DNA of 64,000 nucleotides from Dermacentor variabilis (Eukaryota > Arthropoda > Arachnida > Ixodida > Ixodidae), in assembly GCF_050947875.1 (NCBI RefSeq), contig NC_134568.1:249444767-249508766 (forward strand). The letters are read 5' to 3'. The notes below the pieces were generated by a model that saw nothing but the letters and a program-made list of their open reading frames with translations, was not told the DNA's origin and searched no databases. Below, piece after piece: positions 1 to 9,954 of the stretch. Positions within the stretch are counted from its first letter, which is position 1; each line of letters begins with the position of its first letter. Made by a program: the position numbers and the translations under genes.

Positions 1-3000
1 ACGCGCACATCAGCTTGCATATATTAAGCATATGAAAAAACTAACTCGGGAACACTTACCCCAAAATATTTTTTTTATTTGCGTGTTTTGCAACAATGTT
101 GCAACGCCATAGAGAAATTCAGCATTATACCTCGTTTCTCTCACTTGCGGAACGTCCTAAATTCAGCGTAAAGGCCAAAAGATGTCATACTACGTTTACC
201 GTATCTAACACTATGAAAAATTTGCACTGGCAAAGAGACTATCTGTAGAAAGTAAATAAAATACTACAGGATGTGTTTGAAATCTCTGCAATATTCAAAA
301 GAAAATATTGAGAAGGGCTGTTCTAGAAAAAAAAATGTAGAACAAAGAACGCTCAAATGAAAATGTTTGAGACGGAATGTTCTCAAGTTTAATATCTGGT
401 GTCACACTATGTACCAGAATGTATACATTAACGCTGTCCCATTTTTATCGGTTGCACAAAATTCCTATCTCCCCCCCTCCCCCCCCCCCCCCACTAAAAG
501 TTCAAGCATCAATAAGGAAGCGAAAGGCTTGTAGAAAGATACCGATTACTCGCATGATGACTGCCACGTCGTATGGGTACGAAAACATTTGTTGTGCTAC
601 ATTACACGTAGCGTGACCGAATCGCCGTATGCATAGCACATGCGTCGAACAAGCAGTCTTGTAAAAACAGCACTCGTTACATACACAGGGGCACTAGATC
701 GATGAGTGTTCAAGGGACAAAGGCTACGCTGCATATGGTCAGAGTGTGTGCTCATGGATCAACCTATAAGAGGCGAGGAGACATGACAAGAGACCTCTGA
801 CTACATGGTCTTCACGTTGCGGCAACAGTCACGCGCGAGCGGCGGCACTTCTTTACCTTAGACATGCACACACAATGATATGACCTGTTCTTTGCATGCT
901 GAGTTGTTCCCAATCACAGCCGATAAACCCATATGAGGCGTTTCCAAATTGTATAATCGATTGCGCAATGCTTGGCAACGTGGCCTCCGAGTGCCTCGCA
1001 CAGGACAACTCGCACTGGCAAGGCATGGAAAGGCCGAGATTGCCCGACGTGAACGAACGCGAGCGCCGTCAAGCCCCCGGCTGTTCCGAAGTCATCGGAA
1101 ACGCCGCAGACCGTTAGTGGTGCCCGTGCAAGTGACTCAGGCTTGTGCACAGTATACACGGGGGCACCAGGCGCGCAGAAAACGAACCGGACCAACCTGT
1201 ACTCGAGCGGAGGCTTCCAAGTTGCCGCGAAGGAGTGTCGCCGTCGGTCCTCGCCGCACGGTCTCTCTGAACGCGTCTGGCGCAGAGGATGCCGCGATAG
1301 GCTCTGGAAAGCTCTCCGCGAGGAAGGAACCAGTCTGTCCGCAGCCTTGGGTGTCTTGCCATGGGCGATATCTGAACTGCGCATGCACTCGGCTCCCACT
1401 TGGCGGCTTTTTTCTTGCTTTCGTAGCTCGCCTGAGCGTAGCGGCATGCTTAACGCGCGAGGAAGAAATGAGTGAGTGAGCAAGAGAGAGAGATAAAATA
1501 AATGGCCGAACTGCGCCTGTGGCGCGCTGTGTGATTAAAGTGCGTGCCGGACACAGCCTATACAGGAGCTCGCAATTTATTGTTTGTGCACGTGAAGCGT
1601 TTGTTCGATCTGGTTGACACTTTTACTATTTACTTTAGGATTGAAATGAGGCGTTCGCACAGAAAGATATCGCAACAATTACGTTTCTATCATCACTTTT
1701 CCTTAGGAACAAACTGTTTATTTTTGCTTCTTTGTTTTTTGCCATCACCTGAAAACGTCAAAGTCAATGGATTTTGATGAACGCAGACGCGCTGCGCCAT
1801 CAAAACGGCGTGAGACTAGGCAACGCTCTCACGTACACATGTTCATCGGCGTCTGGCGTTGCGCAAAACTTTGAAAAAGATGAAAGGCAATGTGTCATGT
1901 GTTTTCGGAATGCATCTTTTTGTATGTTGAGATAGCAAGCGATAGTGAAGAAATTTGATCAAATTGTGGTTTCTTCTGCAAAGGTATGGCGCTACTGGCG
2001 CTCTCGCCTGCCTTGAAACTCCCTTAGCTTGTTGAATACGCCACAACTAGGCACCTTGTCGCAGTCCGAGTAGAGCGCAGCGTGTTCAGCACACCACGGG
2101 TTGTGTTCATTTGTTCTGTAGAAGTTTAAACAAATAAATGCACTGCTCAAATTTGTTTCGTTTAATATTTGAATAAACAAGATTTCACTTTTACTGGCTG
2201 TGCGGGCTGATAACTGGTTTTATACATTTGTCGAAATGTTGTCTCAATCATTCAGTGATCAAATTAGCAGTGAGACAAGCAAGCAGTTTCCGTCTGAGTG
2301 GCTGTGGAAAGTTTTTCTCTTTACAGAAAGGCCAATCGCTGCTCCTGCTACTTGGACGCTTTTATCGTCACCAGAGTACAAGCGTGAGCAGCAGACCTAT
2401 CGGATCCCTTGTCTAATGAGGGTTCTGCCAGCTTCTGGCACATCTTAACTGATGCCGGGCGACTCAGTTGGGGTAAACATATTTACAAAGTGGCTCTAAT
2501 CGGACACTTTTATGGGCCTTCTCAGAGACGGCGATTTTAGAGTACTGCCCAGCCTCAATTTTCGTGATATACACAAAATGTTTCTTTTTTTCCGGTCGGA
2601 TAGGTACTGTATATTTGTCTTGTAGGGGCTTATGCGCAGAAGAGGGAACATGGAGCTCACTCGGCGAAGGCTTTCGTGAGCGATTTATAAGAATTTCTCC
2701 TTAGCTAACTGACTGAATACTTCGAGTAGAGTTCAGTTGCGCCTATACGCAAAGGCTGAGACAAACGGGACGGCACAAAATAAATTACAAGTCACGTGTC
2801 GTATTTTGGGCCAGTAATGACAAAAAGCTCTTACGCTAGAACCGTTCGTAAGCACAGATGTCTGTTAAACGCGTTGCCGAACATATTAGCATTAGCAAAG
2901 GCGGACGGCCAATGGCAAACAGCATTTACGAACGAAAAGCTTTGTCAATACGGACCCTGCTGTGTGTGCTGTTTCGTTCATGCTGGCTGTGTGCAGAATA

Positions 3001-5330
3001 TTTCTAGGTTTATTTAACCTATTTAATGGCTGTGTCATCAAAATACCTATACTATATTTATTTTATTCTTTTTTTTTCTACTCTGCTCTAGAATCTGTTA
3101 ATTCCCTTCCCCCTCCCTATGCATAGCAGCATGTAAGTGTCATATGCATGCCGGCAAGAACTATCTGAGAGTTTATTTCTGTCGTTCTCTCTCCCAATAT
3201 ATCTAAATATGGCCGGCGTCGGCAGCATCGCCACAAGGCTTCACGTGCGCCCCTCCCAAGGTCACGGTGGACTACACATTTTTGGAACGCAGAGTAGATA
3301 TCTTGATAATTGGGGGATGGAACTCGTTTTAGTGAGGACTCCGCTTTCCTCCGGAGAATGCAAATTTTCCCTGCTGTTGCTGCTGCTGATGATTTATTGC
3401 CATTCTCTTTGAAGCGGGGCGATGACAAATAGTCGCCTAGCCTGCTTCAGGTATGCTATATTTCAGTTTAGCATTTTTGTATACATCTCCTTAATCTTCG
3501 TTCTCTTTTTCAAAACTGTTCCGCTACCCGTACCTGCTTGCTACGCAGCTTGAAGAGAGACGTCTAGCAGTGACAAAGCAAAACGCATTGTCTTCCCGCG
3601 GGACCTCACGCACTGCTATTGGCCTCGAGCTCCACCACTGGAAGAGCTGGCGCCACCGTCGGCGTGACGTGGCATGAGGGATCACGTGTACACAGTGGCC
3701 ACGTCGGCTGCTTCGGCGGCACCGAAGCGAGCTGAAATTAAAGTTTAAAGTCCCAGCTGCGCTGCGGTTCTGATTAAGTGGTTAGGCTTTACCGCCTTGG
3801 GTGTCTGCTTGACAACATTTGAAAGTACTATAATAGGTAGTGGCTGCCTTTGGAGGCGTGCAGCATGGTAGGCTACTGGTCTATGTCGCAGTGCCCGACG
3901 TACACAACGGAGCCCGGTGTCAGCCTTATTCACACGTAGCCGCAGGACAAGGAGCTGCGTGAAGCTTGGCTCGCGAAACTTAGAACCGGCAGACAGCCAT
4001 CGGCTACAACTCGAGTATGCAGCAAGCACAGACGTGAAAAAGATTTCTCCTACGGCGCCGGGTCTGCGATTGTTAGGTGAGTAGCAGAAAACGCGTACAG
4101 AGACGCTCGCCGGCGCCCGCTGCCCGGTTAATGCCATGACAGTTTGGTTGTTGATGCTAGATACTGGCAAGTTCACTGGAACGGAAAGGAAGCTGTACGA
4201 CGCACATTAAAAAAAGGCACGGCATATGGTCATGTTTGTGTTACGAATAAATGCACTGGATTACGAAAAAGAAGCAGAAGGAAATCGCACGCTGAGAAGA
4301 CCAATAAACATACAGTGCGAAGCAACTTGAGAAATAATATTGAAGTGTTCAAGAATTTAGAAGACAAAAAAAAAAAGATTGAATCGTCGCGACGGCACAT
4401 CACAGTCGCCGTAGGCGTCGAAGTCTCTATAACGAAATTATTTTTGAACAGTTCTGATGGCGTCCACGCAACAATGGTTGCTTGTGTGTAATGTCCAATT
4501 CTCATATGCTGCGGCCTAAAGCTCGCGGCCCGGTGCGAAAACGCACTCACAGCGAAAGCAAAAACATTGTGTGTGCACATGCATGCAGACGCGCAGTCGG
4601 TCGCTGCGGACCCGTGCGATCGCTGCAGTGAGGCTTCATTCTATTATGCTCCATTTGGTTATACAGACAACCCACTATAAGAACATATTTAACAAGGTTT
4701 ACTCTCAGCGTTTGCCTACCTTTCATGCAAGAAGCCGGTTCGGGAGACTCCATCGCGGCGACCGCGCGCAGTGGCGTTTACTGTACGTATTCGGTAAAGA
4801 GATAGCGTATGTAAACGATTCTGTGCTTTGAATTTGCCCAAGATTATTATATCGACAGTCAAAAGCTTCCCTCGTTTTGAGAGTACTTACATAAATGTCC
4901 AGGAGGGCTGCCGCGTGGTGGTGTTATTGAGCACCGTAAGCGAAACCTATGAGGAGCGCGCCACGTGATCCCTCATACTACGCAAGGGAGGCGCTTCCGA
5001 CAGATGGCGACTCCGTAACTCCTCGCCGCCAATAGGTAGCAAAGTGACGTCTGCTTTTTTTTGTTGTTGTTGTTGTTGTTGTTTCTATATGATGCAGGGT
5101 TTCTCTGCCAAGGCTGAAACTTCCGGCACTGTATACAGCAAAATAGAATCAAGAAAAGGGAACGAGGTCAAGCAGGCTGCCAATACGCACGATCGGCTTG
5201 CTACCCTATATACGTGGACACAAAGAAAGAAAGAACAGCGCACAAATGATGTTGACTATCACGGATGCAGTTGCTGTCTGAGGCATGCCTACTTAAAAAA
5301 GGAAAAGTTACTTCAGAAGTTACATTGAAA
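1..5330. other. Unassigned DNA, no gene supported
   Basis: I see no convincing gene here. The stretch holds a C-rich tract near 472-493, a GC-rich block at about 800-1480 that is open in several frames on both strands, a TTG repeat near 5057-5081, and a diverged inverted pair (listed separately). The open frames in the GC-rich block overlap each other antiparallel, have no recognisable domain and carry arginine/proline-rich shadow-like composition. The block could be a CpG-rich promoter or an old repeat, and nothing visible decides between these. Confidence 0.5.
3610..5048. repeat. Diverged inverted repeat pair, possible old DNA transposon
   Basis: The segment near 3614-3688 on the plus strand resembles the reverse complement of about 4960-5045. 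Shared pieces include an exact 15-base block (ATGAGGGATCACGTG), a TGCTATTGG-like block and a CGCCA(n)TCGG block in the same order. About 1.3 kb lies between them without a recognisable transposase. This may be a MITE-like element with long decayed ends, or simply two inverted copies of one repeat. Confidence 0.3.
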
Positions 5331-5407
5331 TCAATAGTAAGGTTTAGAGCGTTGCGCTGGAGGAGTCTCACTGACGCTGATAGCTGCCTTGGCGTGTTTT
5401 CTACACA
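5331..5407 (+). other. Probable 5' leader of LINE-1 copy
   Basis: This is the short stretch directly upstream of the LINE ORF1 start. No second copy of this LINE's 5' end is present, so the true boundary is not fixed and no target duplication with the 3' end near 17772 was found. Confidence 0.3.
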
Positions 5408-7369
5408 ATGAATGAAGAGCGCCAAGCGACCAGCTCTTTCGAGGCCCATGTTCTAAACGGGCGTGCAAAGGGCCTTCGGCCAACTCACCGCTCCGTTTCG
5501 ATGGAGCATTTATCTACCGCAACGTCAATTTCCAACGAGCAGAAGACGCAATCGGCGACGGAGAACGCCGCCGCGCGTTCCTCGACAACAACGAAGGCGC
5601 CCGAGGTGGATACCGCCGCAGTGGCCGCCGATCCCATCGTCGCCAATTTTCCCTCCCAACAGCGAGAGGTGGACACTCCGACCGGGGAAAGGATGGAGGA
5701 AGATACTGCCCCGAACATTTACGACGACAAAACTGACGACGACACAGGTGGCTGTTGGAAGACAGTCATACATAAGCGACGCATCCGTCAAACGCGCGTT
5801 AAGACGCAACCTTCCGAGAACATCTCGGGCATTCCGGACGCCTCCCACCCTACCGTACGCAGGCGCAGTCGGAATCAGAACCTGCCTCAACTTCCTTTGC
5901 ACGAGGAAACGATAATTCTGTGGCCTCACGGAGGACTTTGTCTCGATAAGTGGACGCGCCCAGAACTCGCCAGTGCTCTATGGAGTGCAGCCGGCTTGAC
6001 CACCGAGGATCGTCAGGACATCATATTCCGACTGCGACCTCATCAGAACTTGGCAATCATCAGCACACCCCAGTCACACGTAGCCGACGCATTGTACAAG
6101 GTGAGGGAGCTGAACCTTGGTCAGCGGGTCTATCCCATCACGACATATTTTGCGGCCCCAGACAACTCATGCAAGGGAATTGTTCCTGGCCTTTTGCCCG
6201 GTACACCGTCTTCCAAGCTAGTGGATAAGCTTGTGGCTCCTGGAACTCAAATACTTCAGGCACGAATGATGGGTCAAACCAACGTTGCGTTAGTAACATT
6301 TGAAGCACTTAAAATGCCTCGCTACGTGCGTTTCTATGGTGCAGAACTCCGCTGCTACCCCCATCGACCCCGCCAGCTGGTTTGTAAGATATGTCACAAG
6401 CTCGGCCATTGGGCTGATTACTGTACTACGCCGCACGTGGTCATTTGCGCGACGTGCGGGACTGACAACCCCACCCCGTCACATCCGTGCACCCCACACT
6501 GCAGATCCTGTGACGGAACCCACCCTACAGCGGATCCAAACTGCCCGCGGCGTGCTAGGCAGACACTGAACAAAGCTTGGGTGCGGAAATCTCTCGAGAA
6601 AGAGCAGCGTGAACTCCAACCCTCCAGCGACCCGACCACTACCACAGATACGGCGGATACCCGAACGTCGCGCGCCCCAACGAAGGAGACCAGAAAAGTC
6701 CGGTCGGAGACCCGTTCGAGATCCCGTCGCAAGTTCCGGACCCCCTTAAAGTCTCGGTCCCGATCCCGCGAGGCATCGGTGCGACTCCCGGAGAAGCGCC
6801 CTCCTTCCCCATCTTCCCAACAACCCTACAAGAAGGCCCTGCAGACCAACGCCCCAGCCAAGGTGACCCTGGTCCCTTCAGGGGTGCAGCGGACCCCGGA
6901 GAAGAAAACAGCAATGGAGGCGCCTCGGGAGGTAGGTCGGGTGGAGGGTCCCCCACAGCTCGCTCCGCGCCGTAAATCTCTCCCTACCCCTTCCCCTATT
7001 ACCAATTCGTTATCAACTCCCGATCCTCTAATAGAAATAGCCCGCCTACGTCATGACATGGAGACGCGCTGTGAGCGCCTGCAAAAACAAATGGACGCGC
7101 TGGTGGCAGACATGAGCACTAGAATGCAGGCGGCTCTGGACAGGATAGAACGCCAAATGGAGGCCCTTCAAATAGGGATTAGGGAGCAAGTTAAATCATG
7201 TATAGAGTGCACTTTCGCACGCATGCAAGTTCCTGAGCTTAGCGGTAACAACGAAAGCGCGCTTTCCGACCAAGGCTCTCGGCCGCAACCTTCAAATGTG
7301 GGCACCCGGCGCCGTCATCTCTATGCGCGACCGCCTGCTTCCTCTAGCGATGATGATGGCGCCGCGTAA
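5408..7369 (+). CDS. LINE (I clade) ORF1, gag-like nucleic-acid-binding protein
   Basis: This is a 653-codon intact frame encoding the ORF1 protein of a non-LTR retrotransposon, which binds element RNA and forms the RNP that carries ORF2 protein. Three tandem gag-type zinc knuckles follow a central globular region: CKICHKLGHWADYC at about residues 326-339, then a CATC...C unit and a CRSC...C unit ending near residue 385. After them come an Arg/Ser-rich stretch (about 430-465) and a predicted coiled coil (about 540-600) that could mediate multimerisation. Three clustered knuckles are typical of I/Jockey-type ORF1 proteins. The ORF2 frame begins inside the last 20 bases of this gene in another phase, an arrangement that suggests coupled translation. 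The frame is intact although ORF2 is broken. The assignment to the I group rests on the RNase H domain downstream. Confidence 0.85.
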   Translation: MNEERQATSSFEAHVLNGRAKGLRPTHRSVSMEHLSTATSISNEQKTQSATENAAARSSTTTKAPEVDTAAVAADPIVANFPSQQREVDTPTGERMEEDTAPNIYDDKTDDDTGGCWKTVIHKRRIRQTRVKTQPSENISGIPDASHPTVRRRSRNQNLPQLPLHEETIILWPHGGLCLDKWTRPELASALWSAAGLTTEDRQDIIFRLRPHQNLAIISTPQSHVADALYKVRELNLGQRVYPITTYFAAPDNSCKGIVPGLLPGTPSSKLVDKLVAPGTQILQARMMGQTNVALVTFEALKMPRYVRFYGAELRCYPHRPRQLVCKICHKLGHWADYCTTPHVVICATCGTDNPTPSHPCTPHCRSCDGTHPTADPNCPRRARQTLNKAWVRKSLEKEQRELQPSSDPTTTTDTADTRTSRAPTKETRKVRSETRSRSRRKFRTPLKSRSRSREASVRLPEKRPPSPSSQQPYKKALQTNAPAKVTLVPSGVQRTPEKKTAMEAPREVGRVEGPPQLAPRRKSLPTPSPITNSLSTPDPLIEIARLRHDMETRCERLQKQMDALVADMSTRMQAALDRIERQMEALQIGIREQVKSCIECTFARMQVPELSGNNESALSDQGSRPQPSNVGTRRRHLYARPPASSSDDDGAA

Positions 7370-8877
7370 CACGGAGCAACTAGTAGTGTGGCAGTGGAAT
7401 TGTAGGGGATTCCGCCGAAAACGAGGTTCCCTACAGCAGTATATCGCCACATCGGCGAACCCTCCCGATGTCATCCTCTTACAGGAAGTCAATTTCACCC
7501 CTTCTTTATCCGGCTACAGCACGCTCTCGGGTGTCTCTCCTCTTGTGGGAGCCTTAGTTTCGAAACATGTTACATGTCGCATGCATACCACTAACATTGA
7601 CATTCCTCACCAAATATTAGAAATAATTACGCAAGGTAAACGCAGCGAGAGTCTGTTTATACTCAATGCATACAGTTCGCCCCGTTCGCGAACGCACTGT
7701 TTTCAGCACCCACCAGCACCTAGCACCCAGCACAGCACCCAGCACAGTTCTTTGTGTGGTGGCCGGCGACTTTAACGCTCCGCATACTGCATGGGGTTGC
7801 GTTAAATCGCAGGCTAAAAGGACCCGCTTATGGAATGCCATCTGTAACATGAGATACATACTGCTTACCGACCCAGAGCACCCCACTCGTATGGGCAACA
7901 GCGTATCTCGTGACACCTGCCCTGACCTTACCTTTGTGCGCAATACTGGCCCAGTCGTTGCGCACGGGCCTTTAGAGGAGCACCTTGGTAGTGACCACTA
8001 CATTGTGGCGACCACCTTGTCATTACGGGGTGCACGCAGGCCCGAGCGAAATGTATGTATAACGGAATGGGCGAAATTCAGGAAACGTCGCCAGAACCCA
8101 CCTGAACGCCAAGTGTACGAACGCTGGCTTGACTCTCTCGCACAAGGTCTAGAGGCCACCGCGAGCACACTGCGCACCACAACCGAGACACCAGACATAG
8201 ACCCGCATTTACTTCATCTTTGGAACGCCCGCAGAGAGTTGACACGACGATGGAAACGACAACGCCTCAACCGCAAACTTAGGAAACGTAGAGATCAAAT
8301 TACACGGGATTCTCAGGAGTATGCAGAGATCCTTACGAGGAATAACTGGCGAGGATTTTGCGATCGCCTCTCAGGCACATTGAGCACAGCAAAAACGTGG
8401 TCGATTCTTCGCTCACTCACAGATCCCACCACAACAAAGGGAAAAACATTTCAACAGCTGCACATCCTGATGCACGAGTACAGGAACGATGTCTCGACAC
8501 TCCTCAGAGAGCTAGAGAAGCATTTAATACCCACAGGCCTGCCGCCGCAGTACCCTGACTATCCTTATGTAGGCGAGGCGAACGAATTGCTCGATGGAGA
8601 CATCACATCTGACGAGGTGCGGGTGGTCCTACAAGACCTACGCCGCAACACGGCACCGGGAGCCGACCACATCCGATTCGCCACCCTTCGTAACCTTTGT
8701 GACGCGGATATTAACCACCTCACCCATATCTTCAATGATTGCTGGCGCAAAGTCATGCTCCCCCAAGCATGGCGACACGCCGACATCACACTGATCCCCA
8801 AACCGGGCAAGCCTGTTAAGGTTGCAAACTTACGACCCATCTCCCTAACATCCTGCATTGGTAAGCTCATGGAGCAT
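7350..8877 (+). pseudogene. LINE ORF2, first part: endonuclease and start of RT, cut by element A
   Basis: This is the 5' half of the LINE polyprotein. It starts at one of three tandem ATGs (7350-7358) overlapping the ORF1 stop. An AP-type endonuclease is visible: WQWNCRG near the start, LLQEV, then VVAGDFNAPHTAWG and GSDHYIV. The frame shifts once within a CACCCAGCACAGC microrepeat at about 7711-7750: the first phase stops at 7775 and the second carries on to the RT. The RT N-terminal part follows (PGADHIRF, LIPKPGK, LRPISLTSCIGKLMEH) and stops abruptly at 8877, where the 5' LTR of element A begins. The RT resumes at 15661. ORF2 cannot be translated as one protein because of the frameshift and the insertion. 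Confidence 0.85.
8874..8877. other. Target-site duplication GCAT, left copy
   Basis: GCAT directly precedes the TG of the 5' LTR, and the same four bases follow the CA of the 3' LTR at 15657-15660. Joining 8877 to 15661 restores the order of LINE RT motifs, which confirms that this is one insertion event. Confidence 0.9.
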
Positions 8878-9600
8878 TGTTGCGTTTCGCCTGCGACACG
8901 CGGTTTTGCCGGCGCGACTGCGGCGGGGCGGCAGACATTTTGGCCCGTGCGGCGTCGCCGCAACGCTCCCCGCCAGGCGTTTCCAGGCATGTTCCGATGC
9001 CACGTGTCTTCATGTGCGTGTGTGAGTGTATGTGCCATTGTGCCTGAACCAGGCGATGCGACAGCAGGGGTCATCCTCCCCTTACAGTCATTGTGCCTGA
9101 ACCAGGCGATGCGACAGCAGGGGTCATCCTCCCCTTCCAGTCATTGTGCCTGAACCAGGCGATGCGAAAGCAAGGGATCACCCTCTCATTCCAGTCATTG
9201 TGCCCGACCGGCAGCGCTACGACAGTGTGCGTCACCATTAGCCCATTGTACATTCACGTGCTCGTCTATTGAGGGGTTCCTTCTTGCCCTCAACTGCGAG
9301 AGTATAAAAACAGCTGCCCCCGGACGCCAAAAGGAGGGCTCCGATTTCTTCTGTTGAGTAAAGTGCTCTCCCGTCTCTCTACCTCGGTCAACCTGACCGC
9401 CAACTCTTTGCGATGTTAAAATAAACAAGTTGTTTTGTTGTTACCAGTCGACTCATGCTTTGCCGGGACCTTCGGATGCTTCCAGTTGTACCCCAGGCCG
9501 CCAGGCCAACGCTACCCTTGGGGCTTGCGACCCAGGTACAACCACGGGCGTCAGCGCCGAGTTCCCAACAACCGATCGCGCCAGCGGTGCGATCCAAACA
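8878..9600 (+). repeat. 5' LTR of element A
   Basis: This 723-bp long terminal repeat starts TGTTGCG and ends CCAAACA. It matches the 3' LTR at 14934-15656 except for two differences that I see (9453 T versus 15509 C; 9510 C versus 15566 T). U3 contains three and a partial fourth copy of a 53-bp tandem unit beginning CATTGTGCCTGAACCAGGCG (9039 to about 9225). A TATAAA box lies at 9303-9308 and an AATAAA signal at 9419-9424, so U3, R and U5 can be placed roughly. Confidence 0.95.
9303..9308 (+). promoter_or_regulatory. TATA box of the element A 5' LTR
   Basis: TATAAA lies downstream of the U3 tandem repeats and about 110 bases upstream of AATAAA (9419-9424), the spacing expected of an LTR promoter followed by R and the polyadenylation signal. 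The same arrangement is present in the 3' LTR at 15359-15364 and about 15475. Confidence 0.65.
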
Positions 9601-9954
9601 TCTGGTTGGCAGCGGTGAGATCGCCTCCGACTTCAAACAACTGTCTGCCAGCGGTGAGATCGCGACAACGGAGGCCAGCAGCAAAGAGATGCAGTTGACT
9701 GTATGCTGAACAGCTCAACGACGATCCGGGAGCAGTGCAACGAGCCCTGTGTGACGACTGGTTGCCTGCAGCGGAACGACTGCGCGGAATTCCTGCCTGC
9801 GAGGTTTGGTGAGTGCGGGACTTTCTTCTTCTGAGCTTTGCCAGGCTTTTGTTAGTGTCAGAAACAGAGCTGGTAATTGTGGTTGTCGTTGCTGCCGGGT
9901 TAGTTTGCGGCAAGACAATAGTAAGCAGTAGAGAAAGCAGCATTCAGAGCAGCC
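9601..9954 (+). other. Primer-binding site and leader of element A
   Basis: The sequence after the LTR begins TCTGGTTGGCAGCGG, so the minus-strand primer site is most likely TGGTTGGCAGCG from about 9603. Elements B and C and LTR G carry TGG(T/CT)GGCAGC at the same place. A TGGTGGCAGC site would pair with a leucine-tRNA-like 3' end (inference). The rest is a leader of about 340 bases in which GCCAGCGGTGAGATCG partly repeats the primer-site region. Translation starts at 9955. Confidence 0.6.

Noticed and set aside
914..1483. Long open frames on both strands in a GC-rich block
   Set aside because: They overlap antiparallel, show no domain or signal, and have shadow-like composition (Arg/Pro-rich). 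High GC alone explains the lack of stops.
9039..9230. Regularly spaced repeats that could suggest a CRISPR-like array
   Set aside because: The units are contiguous 53-bp tandem copies without unique spacers, lie within an LTR of a eukaryotic element and recur identically in its partner LTR.
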